Shown in pieces: positions 26,888-34,774 of a stretch of 64,000 nt of DNA; positions within the stretch are counted from its first letter, which is position 1, and each line of letters opens with the position of its first letter. The notes beneath the pieces were generated by a model, which had not been told where the DNA came from, ran no database searches, and was given only the letters and a program-made list of their open reading frames with translations. This DNA is from Empedobacter brevis NBRC 14943 = ATCC 43319 (GTDB taxonomy: Bacteria > Bacteroidota > Bacteroidia > Flavobacteriales > Weeksellaceae): positions 310,001 through 374,000 of the forward strand of contig NZ_KB908291.1 of the NCBI RefSeq assembly GCF_000382425.1, in the 5' to 3' direction. The position numbers were made by a program, and so were the translations under genes.

Positions 26888-27526
26888 TTATTTACTTGCT
26901 TTTTTAGTTAATAATGCGATTTCCATTACTCGTTTATAGAAGTCTTCATACGCTTCTTTTTTATATGCTGTCCGCATTGCTCTGAGAACGTCTGAAGCGT
27001 TAAATCCGCACCATTCCCAGAGCATGGTGTCAAAGTTGTATTTGAGCATTTGCGTTTCGACTTCTGTTCGTAAAGATTTTATTTGGTCAGCTGTCAACCC
27101 GTAATTCTCTAAAATTTTTGTCAACTTATGGTCTGTTTCCGGTGTAAATTCGGTGTCTAAAAACGGCTCAAGTATCCATTCCCAAATCATGGGGCGCTCA
27201 ACAGTTTTTATGTTGTGTTTCGACGCAAATTCTTTAAGTTCCGTTTTCTTTTCAGCAGGCAGAAAAATCAACTCGTTACCAAGTCTGCATGTCGGCGGAT
27301 AGGAGGTGTAGTCGATGTCTTCGATTTGATTTGTTTTAAAAATGGATTGCTGATACGCGACAGAAGGCTCGAAAGGGTAGTTGTCGATTTTTAAAAAGGT
27401 ATCTCCAATGGTAAGTTGTCCCATAGAAACAAATAATTCGGCCGCTTCTGATTTTGAAGTGCTAAATAACCGCCAGCTATTGCCCGGCTTGTTGTTTCTA
27501 CTGAAAAGTAGTTTTATAAATTTCAT
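26888..27526 (-). CDS. Protein of unknown function
   Basis: 212 residues, no signal peptide or membrane segment. The N-terminal half looks like a small beta domain (LTIGDTFLKIDNYPFEP, then IEDIDYTSYPPTCRLGNELIFLP), which may read residues from a membrane-associated partner. The C-terminal half is helical (TDHKLTKILENYGLTADQIKSL and EDFYKRVMEIALL). I recognise no family. It is codirectional with the membrane protein gene upstream, with a 31-bp gap. G+C is moderate. Confidence 0.6.
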   Translation of the reverse strand: MKFIKLLFSRNNKPGNSWRLFSTSKSEAAELFVSMGQLTIGDTFLKIDNYPFEPSVAYQQSIFKTNQIEDIDYTSYPPTCRLGNELIFLPAEKKTELKEFASKHNIKTVERPMIWEWILEPFLDTEFTPETDHKLTKILENYGLTADQIKSLRTEVETQMLKYNFDTMLWEWCGFNASDVLRAMRTAYKKEAYEDFYKRVMEIALLTKKASK

Positions 27527-27557
27527 GTTTCTTTGCCTGCTTATGCTGTTTTATTTC

Positions 27558-28064
27558 TCAGGAACGGTAGCGATGATAATATTCCGTCACCAGGGTTTGC
27601 ATGTCCTGAAAACTGATGTCGAGTTCGTCGGCGTTCAGTGGAAAACCGTTTTCTATGATAATTTTGCGGGACTGTGGATTGGTCACTTTAGCCGCATAGC
27701 GCTGCGGATCGGTGAATGTCATCAGCAGCTGGTTGGTGTTGTATACTTTTGCGGGCTGAATGGATTGTATGTCCTGCCATTGAACGCGGCCCAGTTTACG
27801 GCCAAGCGGAGTACCGAGGAAAAGCAGTCCGTTGTTATCCAATTCGAGTCCTGTGCGGTTTTTGCTCATCATGTTCAGAATTCCGGCGATAAGCAGAACA
27901 ATCCCGGCAAGCAGTAGTCCGCTAAACAGGACGGCATAGGTGACTTTTACCGGGTTGGTAAGCAGGATAATCGTGAGCATACCACCTGAAAACAGGGTTA
28001 AGAGGATGGCTCTCAACAGGAGTTTCAACCTTTTTTTTGGATTGAAAAGAACGGTTTTTTTCAT
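27558..28064 (-). CDS. STM3941-family membrane protein
   Basis: 168 residues. Two transmembrane helices (about 13-36 and 42-64) are followed by a cytosolic PH-like beta domain (LELDNNGLLFLG, VQWQDIQSIQPAKVY, RKIIIENGFPLNADELDISFQDMQ split at position 140). This layout matches the STM3941 family of small membrane proteins with unknown role. It may be in an operon with the downstream unknown gene. Palindrome copy 3 lies immediately upstream. Confidence 0.65.
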   Translation of the reverse strand: MKKTVLFNPKKRLKLLLRAILLTLFSGGMLTIILLTNPVKVTYAVLFSGLLLAGIVLLIAGILNMMSKNRTGLELDNNGLLFLGTPLGRKLGRVQWQDIQSIQPAKVYNTNQLLMTFTDPQRYAAKVTNPQSRKIIIENGFPLNADELDISFQDMQTLVTEYYHRYRS

Positions 28065-28086
28065 GATGGTGTTTTATTTCATTGGC

Positions 28087-28133
28087 TTTAGCCCATGGTT
28101 TAAACCATGGACTAAAGGTTTAAACCGTGGGCC
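28087..28133. repeat. Palindrome copy 3 (type C plus a partial second copy)
   Basis: TTTAGCCCATGG and its complement around TTTAAA form a 30-bp palindrome (28087-28116) with one mismatch. A second, incomplete half-palindrome (GGTTTAAACCGTGGGCC) follows at 28117-28133. Located after the 3' end of the aspartyl protease gene. Confidence 0.85.
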
Positions 28134-28140
28134 AGATGTA

Positions 28141-29025
28141 TTACACGTTTTTCTTTTTATCGATATAGGCGTCGTGATACAGCTTGTTGGGTTTCATGTA
28201 AATGACATTGTTTTGAAAATCGAAAAAGGTATTGAACCGTTTTAAAACTTCATTGCCGAGAATATGAATATTAACGCCTTTCATGGGTTTGTGGGAAGTT
28301 ACCTGCTGAACAGGGACATTTTCCAGTTCATAATCCCCGATTTTCAACCGTTCAAGGTTAGAAGTAATCACAGGTATTTCATTGCCCTGCGCGCCTTTCA
28401 TGATGACTTTTTTGATTTCTTCCATTTGTTCGAAAGGAAAATTGCCTTCTTTCATCAAATCATCATCCAGCATAGCTGTCCGCTGATAACCGGTATCGAA
28501 CAAAAACGAACTTTTGACTTCAACTCCGTTTTGAATAAGGGTACTTTCTACCGAGAAAACATTGTTAAAAAAGTGGATATTGAGCTTTGTATATGTAGGG
28601 TCGTTTACGACATCATCCGGCATTTTATCGCCCACCACCAGTATGTTTTTATCGTAATTGAGCTCAACAATCTGGCCGTTAAAGAAATCCCAGCCAAATC
28701 TACCGTCTGTCCCGTGTCCCGCTAACTGCGCATCGTACACTTTTGTTTGGTAATCACTTTTACCAATGTTCAGGTTATACAGCGTATGGTATAGTTTGGG
28801 TGCTGCTTTCAGTTTGTTTTTCAGGGTTTCATTGGTCAGCACCAATTCAGATGTCCCCGTATCAAAGTTAAGATTCAGTGTATCCAGCTTATTAAAAACC
28901 GCTTTAACATAAATGGTATTGTGTTCGTTAATAACCAGCGGAATGGTATCGTTTACCGTATTTTGTGCAAAAGCGCTACCCGCTGCAAGCGTGGAAAGAA
29001 GAAGTAAAAAAGTTTGTTTTCTCAT
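28141..29025 (-). CDS. Secreted retropepsin-like aspartyl protease-fold protein
   Basis: 294 residues with signal peptide LLLLSTLAAGSAFAQ. Two DTG motifs in duplicated half-domains (LNLNFDTGTSELVLT near residue 54 and SSFLFDTGYQRTAML near 180) mark a pepsin/retropepsin fold with an active-site Asp in each lobe. The rest fits beta-rich lobes. It is probably a periplasmic or secreted peptidase; substrate unknown. Both ends of the gene are next to palindrome copies (3 and 4). Confidence 0.75.
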   Translation of the reverse strand: MRKQTFLLLLSTLAAGSAFAQNTVNDTIPLVINEHNTIYVKAVFNKLDTLNLNFDTGTSELVLTNETLKNKLKAAPKLYHTLYNLNIGKSDYQTKVYDAQLAGHGTDGRFGWDFFNGQIVELNYDKNILVVGDKMPDDVVNDPTYTKLNIHFFNNVFSVESTLIQNGVEVKSSFLFDTGYQRTAMLDDDLMKEGNFPFEQMEEIKKVIMKGAQGNEIPVITSNLERLKIGDYELENVPVQQVTSHKPMKGVNIHILGNEVLKRFNTFFDFQNNVIYMKPNKLYHDAYIDKKKNV

Positions 29026-29077
29026 TATTTTTTTGGGTTAAAAAGTTATTTCATATCGTGTAATTCTTTTGGCATGA

Positions 29078-29119
29078 AACATCTTTAGTCCAAGGTTTAA
29101 ACCATGGGTTAAAGATGTT
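29078..29119. repeat. Palindrome copy 4 (degenerate core, 10-nt complementary arms)
   Basis: Arms AACATCTTTA and TAAAGATGTT enclose a diverged core (GTCCAAGGTTT, then AAACCATGGGT). The arms pair perfectly although the core has mismatches, and they share AACATCTT with copy 2. Confidence 0.75.
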
Positions 29120-29185
29120 CCTGTCAATTAAAATCCAATGACCAATTTACAATTATTTTGAATATCTCGTTTTATAAATGCGATG

Positions 29186-30349
29186 CTAGAACCCGTTTTT
29201 CTTTTTGGCGGTCAGCACGGTATGTAGTTCAAATGCTGTTTCTGAGGTTTTATACGTCACGCTGAATGTTTTGATATCGTCGAAGTTTGTTTTGATAAGT
29301 TGTGTTTTCAAATCATTCAGGTCATGGTAGTTAAAATAAACTCTTCCGGCGACACCCGTTTTAAAATCAGACTGTTCCGGGCTGCCTGCTACAAAACTCA
29401 GGTACAGCAAACCATTGTCGTATAACAGGTTGTAAGCATCGGCAATCAGTTTGTTACTTTCTGTTTGCGACAAATAGGGCAGGCAAAATCCGCCTATAAT
29501 ACTGTCATATTTAGTATCAAGTGTATGTATATTCCGGCTGTCCATAACCGCAAAATGCGCTGTAGGGTTATTTCGCCTGGCAAGTTCAATCATATTGGGC
29601 GCAATGTCAATTCCGAAAATATCAAAGTCAGGACGTTGTGACAACAGGTATTTTGTAATGTTGCCGGGACCGCAGCCGATTTCCAGTAATTTTGCTTTTT
29701 GTTTGTGAACAGAAGTACAGATATAATCGTAAGTGTCGTTATACAAATCCATGTCCATGAATTTGTTTTGGTAGACTGAAGCAATTTTGTTCCAGGTATC
29801 AAATGTTTCTTTGTTTTTGTCCATTTGCCCACGATTTAAATCGTGGGTTAAAGATTCAATTTTATATTTCACGGCAGGTTGTCCGTCCAGCTCAATATCC
29901 TTTTCATATGCGAGCCCTATTTTTTCCAAAACATGTATAGAAGCAGTATTTTCTTTCATGGCGCGTCCCACAATTTGTTTCAGATGAAGCGTTTCAAAAC
30001 CATAAGCCAAACACGCCTGTGCGCTTTCAGTCGCATAACCCTTGTTCCATTCTTCCTCGAAAAAGCGGAATCCGATATCAGTTTCATTTTCCATTTCGTC
30101 ATATTTCAGTCCGCACCAGCCCACAAATTGCATCGATTCTTTTACCATAACAGCCCATCTTCCGTAACCGTTTCGTTTGTAATCCTCATAATCTTCAAGG
30201 AATTTACGGGTTTCCTTTATGCTTTCAAAAGCCACATTTCCCGTATATTTTATGACATTCGGATTCAGGTTTAGCCTATAAAAGTCTTCCGCATCATCCG
30301 GATGCAGTTCCCTCAAAAAAAGCCGGTTGGTTTCTGTAATTTTCTTCAT
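29186..30349 (-). CDS. GNAT acetyltransferase and SAM methyltransferase joined by a palindrome-encoded linker
   Basis: 387 residues in one open frame. Residues 1-166 are a complete RimJ/RimL-type GNAT domain (TNRLFLRELHPDDAEDF, FFEEEWNKGYATESAQ, ENTASIHVLEKIGL). Residues 176-387 are a complete class I methyltransferase (LEIGCGPGNITKYLL, FDIFGIDIAPNMIELA, IIGGFCLPYL) with its own ATG at 29824. The joining residues 168-174 (THDLNRG) are translated from palindrome copy 5. The likely history is two genes whose separating stop was lost when the palindrome arrived; the methyltransferase may still start at 29824. Substrates are unknown. An intended two-domain enzyme is less likely. Confidence 0.75.
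   Translation of the reverse strand: MKKITETNRLFLRELHPDDAEDFYRLNLNPNVIKYTGNVAFESIKETRKFLEDYEDYKRNGYGRWAVMVKESMQFVGWCGLKYDEMENETDIGFRFFEEEWNKGYATESAQACLAYGFETLHLKQIVGRAMKENTASIHVLEKIGLAYEKDIELDGQPAVKYKIESLTHDLNRGQMDKNKETFDTWNKIASVYQNKFMDMDLYNDTYDYICTSVHKQKAKLLEIGCGPGNITKYLLSQRPDFDIFGIDIAPNMIELARRNNPTAHFAVMDSRNIHTLDTKYDSIIGGFCLPYLSQTESNKLIADAYNLLYDNGLLYLSFVAGSPEQSDFKTGVAGRVYFNYHDLNDLKTQLIKTNFDDIKTFSVTYKTSETAFELHTVLTAKKKNGF
29827..29848. repeat. Palindrome copy 5, inside the GNAT-methyltransferase frame
   Basis: A type A palindrome with one terminal mismatch (GGGT end). It ends 2 bp before the methyltransferase ATG on the minus strand and is read in an open frame. Confidence 0.9.
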
Positions 30350-30400
30350 CTTAAATGGTTAGATAAATTTAATGCTGCTAATTTACCAAAACCTCTTTTA

Positions 30401-30441
30401 ACCCAAGGTTTAAACATTCGCCCACGGTTTAAACCGTGGGC
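30401..30441. repeat. Palindrome copy 6 (type B plus a partial copy), left flank of the transposase
   Basis: A perfect 22-bp palindrome GCCCACGGTTT plus complement at 30420-30441, preceded by the partial unit ACCCAAGGTTTAAAC (30401-30415). It lies 46 bp before the transposase ATG, in a divergent intergenic region. Confidence 0.9.
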
Positions 30442-30487
30442 TATGGTTAAATATTTTTTGCGTAAATTTGGGATAAGCCTGAAAATA

Positions 30488-30919
30488 ATGTCACATTCTT
30501 TTCATAAAATATTGATTCACGCCATCTGGTCGACAAAAAACCGGGCGGCCTTCATTTGGCCCGAAATAGAAGCAACGGTTTATCAGTTTATGAAAGAACA
30601 GTTCACGAATCAGGACTGTCTGCCACTCATTATCAACGGAATTCCCGACCACGTGCATTGTTTGTTTTTTCTGAACCCCGCGAAAAGCATTGCAGAAGTC
30701 ATTAAACAGGTAAAAGGAAGTACATCGCACTATATCAATCAGCAAAATTTTATGACTGAAAAATTTTCATGGCAAACAGGGTACGCAGCATTCTCGGTAA
30801 GTGAATCGGTGAAAAACAAAATATTTGAATACATCAAAAACCAGAAAGCACACCACAGAAAAATAACCTTTGAACAGGAATACCAGGATTTTTTAGCGTT
30901 TTATAAACCCACGATTTAA
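30488..30919 (+). CDS. Y1/HUH transposase, RAYT-like (REP-associated tyrosine transposase)
   Basis: 143 residues from the ATG at 30488. A longer frame from 30302 runs through palindrome copy 6 and is rejected. The Y1-transposase features are PDHVHCLF (HUH pair, near residues 57-60), SIAEVIKQVKGSTSHYIN, WQTGYAAFSVSES and the C-terminal Tyr helix YIKNQKAHH. There is no OrfB/TnpB gene beside it and no IS200-type subterminal hairpin pair, but palindromes of one family lie on each side. The last codons and stop (KPTI-stop) are read from a half palindrome. In proteobacteria such proteins cut and join REP palindromes; the same role here is inferred. Confidence 0.8.
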   Translation: MSHSFHKILIHAIWSTKNRAAFIWPEIEATVYQFMKEQFTNQDCLPLIINGIPDHVHCLFFLNPAKSIAEVIKQVKGSTSHYINQQNFMTEKFSWQTGYAAFSVSESVKNKIFEYIKNQKAHHRKITFEQEYQDFLAFYKPTI

Positions 30920-30989
30920 ATATTAACGGACAATTTTAGCCCATGGTTTAAATATCTTGCCCATGGTTTAAACCGTGGGCAAGATATTT
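30906..30989. repeat. Palindrome copy 7 cluster, right flank of the transposase
   Basis: Three units: a half palindrome CCCACGATTTAAAT that encodes the transposase stop (30908-30921), a half unit GCCCATGGTTTAAAT (30939-30953), and a full mixed B/C palindrome (30959-30980) with complementary arms AAATATCTT/AAGATATTT reaching 30989. The right arm overlaps the stop codon of the convergent deiminase gene. Confidence 0.88.
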
Positions 30990-32139
30990 ATTTCGGTTGC
31001 TGCTGCGTGACACAATGCACCATTCCGCCATTTTCATACAGGTTGCGGACATCTATTCCTACAACCGTTCTGTCAGGATACAATGTTTGAATCATCGCAT
31101 TAGCCACCGCATCATTCGGGTCGTTGTAATTCGGCACCAGTACTTTCGTATTCGCGATATAATAGTTGATATACGATCCTTTATAACCCAAATTCGTTCC
31201 GTCCGTCTTTTTCACATTGTTTTGTGTCAACGGGATTTTTAAAAAAGTGTAAGGCATACCGTTTTTATTTTTTGCGGCATAAAGTTTATCTATATCACTG
31301 TCCGGCACCTGCCATTCCGCCAGGTCATCGTCGTTCATCGTAACAATAGTAGTCGGGTTGGCAAACCGTGCAAAACCATCAATGTGCATATCCGTAATAT
31401 CAAGTCCGGCTTTGCCGTCCAGCCAGATAAAATGCGTAACACCTAAGTATTTCGTAAATATTTTTTCAGCTTCCGCCTGTGTCATTCCCGGGTTCCGGTT
31501 AGCATTCAGAATAGAGCTTTTACACGCCATTAACGTCCCGTTACCGTCAATTTCGACACTTCCGCCTTCGTTAATCATGGTTTCGTTCAGGTTGATAACC
31601 GTTCTGTTCTGGTCAGCTCCGATTTTTGCCGGAATCAGGTCACAGTTTTCAAACCCGATAGGATAACCCGAATCGTCATCCGTTTTTTCGCCCCAGCCGT
31701 TAAAGCCCCAGTCCTGGATCACCAGGTTACCGCTCGCATCTTTTGTATAAATCGGGCCATTGTCCCGTATCCAGACATCATCCGTTTTATAAATTTTAAA
31801 ATCAACATTCGTCAATGCAACACCTGCCTGATTTAATAACTTCACAATACGCTGTTTTTCCGTTTCGTTGTAGGCGATAATATGCACCTTTTCACTTGTC
31901 ACCAGTTCCTTTGTCATGGCCACCCATGTCGGGTCCAGACTGTTGCGGTAAGCCGTTCCGTACTGGTACTGATGCGGCCATTGCAGCCATGTACCTTCGT
32001 GCGGTGCCGATTCTTCGAGCATGGTGTAAACAATGGTGTTGGGTTGAATGGTATCGGTACCATCCGTTAGGTCCGTTGGCGTACACGAACATAAAATAGC
32101 AGGGATTAATAAGGACATCATCATTTTCTTTTTTTGCAT
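30988..32139 (-). CDS. Agmatine deiminase / peptidylarginine deiminase-family lipoprotein
   Basis: 383 residues. A lipoprotein-type signal (MSLLIPAILCSC, Cys18 or near) suggests export and lipidation, unlike cytosolic agmatine deiminases. The deiminase fold motifs are present: EGTWLQWPH, DDVWIRDNGP, MINEGGSVEIDG, DITDMHIDGFARF and the C-terminal nucleophile region NGGMVHCVTQQQP with the catalytic Cys. Porphyromonas-type exported deiminases act on peptide arginine, while agmatine enzymes make N-carbamoylputrescine; which applies here is open. It lies downstream of an AraC-GyrI regulator gene in the same orientation. Confidence 0.82.
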   Translation of the reverse strand: MQKKKMMMSLLIPAILCSCTPTDLTDGTDTIQPNTIVYTMLEESAPHEGTWLQWPHQYQYGTAYRNSLDPTWVAMTKELVTSEKVHIIAYNETEKQRIVKLLNQAGVALTNVDFKIYKTDDVWIRDNGPIYTKDASGNLVIQDWGFNGWGEKTDDDSGYPIGFENCDLIPAKIGADQNRTVINLNETMINEGGSVEIDGNGTLMACKSSILNANRNPGMTQAEAEKIFTKYLGVTHFIWLDGKAGLDITDMHIDGFARFANPTTIVTMNDDDLAEWQVPDSDIDKLYAAKNKNGMPYTFLKIPLTQNNVKKTDGTNLGYKGSYINYYIANTKVLVPNYNDPNDAVANAMIQTLYPDRTVVGIDVRNLYENGGMVHCVTQQQPK

Positions 32140-32188
32140 GATTCATTTGTTTTTTGACAGGACAAAAGTAGCCCGTCAAATTTTTGTA

Positions 32189-32211
32189 AAGTTGTCCGGA
32201 ATTGACAACTT
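32189..32211. promoter_or_regulatory. Inverted repeat between the AraC-GyrI gene and the deiminase gene
   Basis: AAGTTGTC and GACAACTT separated by 7 bp. It touches the AraC-GyrI stop codon and lies 50-72 bp upstream of the deiminase start on the minus strand. An operator for the deiminase gene is possible; there is no T run for a terminator. Confidence 0.4.
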
Positions 32212-33034
32212 ACTGCAAAGGCAGCAAAATATACGTGAGCTGCGTTTCCAGTTCACTACTATTGGCAGCATACTTTTCATACTGTTCAATAATAGGAGCA
32301 GGGGAGAACTCTAAATCCGAATCAAAAATCCAGCGGGAGTAAATCTTTGCATACGTAGTATCTATGGTTTCATAACTCCCTTTATGCGTAAAACGGGCAT
32401 ACCGCCCGCCCAGTATCGTTTTCGACGGCAGTTTTTTATGCCGTGCCTGCATCGTCGCACAAGCATCGTACCGGCAGTTGATAGCCGTTTTAATCAGCGG
32501 CTCATCGGCTATCACACCAAAATACGCTACATTGGAACCGGGAAAATCATACTGCATAAACCGTTCCCATAATACTTCAATAGCTTCATTTTCATAATCC
32601 GCCTGAATACTTTGATAATACACTTCAACAGGTTCAAGATAAACAATTTCGGGTTGTAGCAAGCTTTCGGAAGTTGTCGGAACGAGTTCAGGTCCGCACA
32701 GCAATTGCGCTTTATGGGCGCGGGCTTCTTTGGGCGAAATACCAAAATGCTGTTTAAACGCTTTGGAAAAAGAAGCAATAGAAGCAAAGCCCACCTCAAG
32801 ACCGATAGACGTAAGGTTTTCTTTAGTATAAAGAATCCGTTTATAAGCGTTTTCCACCTTTAGCCGTTGCTGAAAAGCACCAATAGTTTCGCCGCAGCTG
32901 TATTTAAAAATACGCTGAATATTCCGGTACGAATAATGGGAAATAGCTTCCAGATCCTTTACCGCAATAGGCTGATCATAATGTTTTTCCACAAAATGAA
33001 TCACCCTGTAAATACAATTCAGCTGGTCTTCCAT
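32210..33034 (-). CDS. AraC-family regulator with GyrI-like effector domain
   Basis: 274 residues. The AraC double helix-turn-helix is N-terminal (residues 10-105; VKDLEAISHYSYRNIQRIFK, then SIGLEVGFASIASFSKAFKQHFGISPKEARA split at 85). A GyrI/BmrR-like ligand-binding domain follows at about 120-272 (YLEPVEVYYQSIQADYENEA, ILGGRYARFTHKGSYETID). This is the Rob/MarA-GyrI architecture of drug- or metabolite-responsive activators. The deiminase gene follows downstream in the same direction, making it a plausible target. Confidence 0.87.
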   Translation of the reverse strand: MEDQLNCIYRVIHFVEKHYDQPIAVKDLEAISHYSYRNIQRIFKYSCGETIGAFQQRLKVENAYKRILYTKENLTSIGLEVGFASIASFSKAFKQHFGISPKEARAHKAQLLCGPELVPTTSESLLQPEIVYLEPVEVYYQSIQADYENEAIEVLWERFMQYDFPGSNVAYFGVIADEPLIKTAINCRYDACATMQARHKKLPSKTILGGRYARFTHKGSYETIDTTYAKIYSRWIFDSDLEFSPAPIIEQYEKYAANSSELETQLTYILLPLQ

Positions 33035-33093
33035 ACCATGCGATTTTCAGTTTCCTGTTTAGATTAACTAAAATACGATTTTTCTGTGGACAT

Positions 33094-33135
33094 TCGGGAG
33101 AAAAAGAAGTCCCGCAGATAAACGCAGAAATAAAG
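33094..33135 (+). repeat. Fragment of the 108-bp repeat family
   Basis: AAGAAGTCCCGCAGATAAACGC with adjoining ATTCGGGAGAAA matches the words of the 44.1-44.5 kb array. It is directly next to palindrome copy 8. Confidence 0.5.
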
Positions 33136-33136
33136 T

Positions 33137-33176
33137 CCCTCTTTAGCCCACGATTTAAATCGTGGGCTAAAGAGGG
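33137..33176. repeat. Palindrome copy 8 (type A with 9-nt arms)
   Basis: A perfect 40-bp palindrome: core at 33146-33167 with complementary arms CCCTCTTTA/TAAAGAGGG. Lies between the divergent AraC-GyrI and arsR genes. Confidence 0.9.
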
Positions 33177-33236
33177 GCGCGGGTGAAAAAACACCATCAG
33201 AAAATAAAACACAAAAAATTTTTGCATCTCCAGTTA

Positions 33237-33254
33237 ATATCGTAATATTGCGAT
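33237..33254. promoter_or_regulatory. Candidate ArsR operator 1
   Basis: ATCG-TAATATTG-CGAT, an imperfect 16-bp inverted repeat at 33239-33254 overlapping the first possible arsR start codon. A related sequence precedes the next gene at 33622. Confidence 0.5.
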
Positions 33255-33600
33255 GTTAAATACAAACGCTATGGGACTTACAAAATCAGAAATATTCACA
33301 GCAGAGCAAAATACACTGGCATCGTTATTTAAGGTTTTGGGACATCCGGCCCGAATAGCCATTCTGCAATATATTATCAATCAGAAAACCTGTATCTGCA
33401 ACGATTTGGTTGATGAATTAGGCTTGGCACAGGCCACCATTTCGCAACACCTGAAAGAATTAAAAAACACCGGTATCATACAGGGAACCATTGAAGGAAA
33501 ATCCGTTTGTTACTGTATCGACGAAAAAAAATGGAACGAAATACAAACCCTCTTCAATACATTCTTTGAGCAGGAAGTAAACGTAAAAAAATGTTGTTAA
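33253..33600 (+). CDS. arsR: ArsR-family metalloregulator
   Basis: 115 residues. The winged helix covers about 20-95 (LFKVLGHPARIAILQYIINQ, LVDELGLAQATISQHLKELK). Cys residues in NQKTCICNDL at the start of the recognition region (Cys49 and Cys51 or near) suit As(III) binding, and a C-terminal CC pair adds thiols. First gene of a five-gene arsenic operon. The start at 33253 overlaps a candidate operator; the internal ATG at 33271 is an alternative that would leave the operator upstream. Confidence 0.9.
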   Translation: MLNTNAMGLTKSEIFTAEQNTLASLFKVLGHPARIAILQYIINQKTCICNDLVDELGLAQATISQHLKELKNTGIIQGTIEGKSVCYCIDEKKWNEIQTLFNTFFEQEVNVKKCC

Positions 33601-33621
33601 ACACATTTTTTATACCCTTTA

Positions 33622-33641
33622 ATATCGTTATATCGCAATAT
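33622..33641. promoter_or_regulatory. Candidate ArsR operator 2
   Basis: ATATCGTTATATCGCAATAT, similar to operator 1, in the 60-bp gap between arsR and the DUF6428 gene. It could allow separate derepression of the downstream genes. Confidence 0.4.
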
Positions 33642-33660
33642 ATCAATACAAAATAATCAT

Positions 33661-34125
33661 ATGAAACTATCAGAAATTAAAGCCATCCTGCCAACTACAG
33701 ACCGTGTAGATTTCCAGTTCGAAAACGGAACATTCGTACCGGAACACTTTCACGTGACAGAAGTAGGACAAATAACCAAACATTTTATCGACTGCGGCGG
33801 CGTAATCCGTACCGAAAAAGTAGTGAACTTCCAGTTGTGGAATGCCGACGATTTCGAACACCGCTTAAAACCCGGCAAATTGTTAAACATCATCAGGCTG
33901 TCTGAAGAAAAATTAGGCGTAGAAGATGCAGAGATAGAAGTAGAGTACCAGGGCGAAACAATCGGGAAATACGATTTGGAATTTAACGGGAAACATTTTC
34001 TGCTGAAAAACAAGCAAACCGCCTGCCTGGCACAAGATGCCTGCGGTATTCCTGCCGCTAAACAAAAAGTGAAATTATCTGAACTGAACAATACGTGCTG
34101 CACACCGGATTCCGGATGTTGTTAA
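33661..34125 (+). CDS. DUF6428-family protein in the arsenic operon
   Basis: 154 residues, cytosolic, mostly beta (VDFQFENGTFVPEHFHVTEV, KHFIDCGGVIRTEKVVNFQL, AEIEVEYQGETIGKYDLEF). Matches the uncharacterised DUF6428 family often placed beside arsR in Bacteroidota. A Cys-rich tail (TACLAQDACG, then NNTCCTPDSGCC) gives at least six thiols near the C-terminus and could bind As(III) or another thiophilic metal, which would fit a chaperone or sink role. That function is inference. Confidence 0.75.
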   Translation: MKLSEIKAILPTTDRVDFQFENGTFVPEHFHVTEVGQITKHFIDCGGVIRTEKVVNFQLWNADDFEHRLKPGKLLNIIRLSEEKLGVEDAEIEVEYQGETIGKYDLEFNGKHFLLKNKQTACLAQDACGIPAAKQKVKLSELNNTCCTPDSGCC

Positions 34126-34143
34126 CCTAAAACAGAAGACAAA

Positions 34144-34764
34144 ATGGAACATTTTAACCGAAAAGCCCACTGGGAAAACATTTACGAAAACAAACCGCTG
34201 GAAACCGTAAGCTGGTACCAGCCCAACCCGGAAACGTCACTGAATTTTGTAAAACAGTTGGCACTACCGAAAGATGCTAAAATTATTGATATCGGTGGGG
34301 GCGATAGCCTTTTTGCGGATTACCTGCTTGATATGGGCTATGAAAATATTACCGTATTGGATATTTCCGAAGCCGCTATTGAACGGGCAAAGAAAAGACT
34401 GGAACATAACGCCGGTAAAATAAAATGGGTGGTAACCGATGTGATGGATTTCCAGCCAGCAGAACAGTATGATTTCTGGCACGACAGGGCGGCATTTCAC
34501 TTTCTGACCGCTGCGGAGGAAATAACGCATTATACCGCTGTCACGGCTAAAGCAGTTGCCCAAAACGGTATCATGGTTGTCGGGACTTTTTCGGAACAGG
34601 GACCGGTAAAATGCAGCGGTATTGACATTAAACAATATTCAGCAGCCACCTTAACCCGTTTATTTCAGGACACTTTTGATAAAATAAACTGTTTCACTGT
34701 TCAACACACCACACCATTCGACACCATTCAGGATTTTGTGTTTTGCAGTTTCCGAAAAAAATAA
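34144..34764 (+). CDS. Class I SAM-dependent methyltransferase in the arsenic operon
   Basis: 206 residues. SAM-binding motif IIDIGGGDSLFADYLLDMG (about 46-64), acidic residue in VLDISEAAIERAK, and motif FWHDRAAFHFL after strand four. The N-terminus (HWENIYENKPLETVSWYQPN) is typical of thiopurine-methyltransferase-like small-molecule enzymes. It lacks the spaced cysteines of classical ArsM, so arsenite methylation should not be assumed, but its place between the DUF6428 gene and arsC suggests a role in arsenic or thiol metabolism. Confidence 0.8.
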   Translation: MEHFNRKAHWENIYENKPLETVSWYQPNPETSLNFVKQLALPKDAKIIDIGGGDSLFADYLLDMGYENITVLDISEAAIERAKKRLEHNAGKIKWVVTDVMDFQPAEQYDFWHDRAAFHFLTAAEEITHYTAVTAKAVAQNGIMVVGTFSEQGPVKCSGIDIKQYSAATLTRLFQDTFDKINCFTVQHTTPFDTIQDFVFCSFRKK

Positions 34765-34774
34765 CCACCAAAAT

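Noticed and set aside
30302-30487. N-terminal extension of the transposase
   Set aside because: It is translated from the divergent promoter region and from palindrome copy 6; Y1 transposases start at about the position of the ATG at 30488.
34144-34764. Arsenite methyltransferase ArsM
   Set aside because: The SAM fold is clear, but the conserved cysteines of ArsM are not present; it is kept as a generic methyltransferase.
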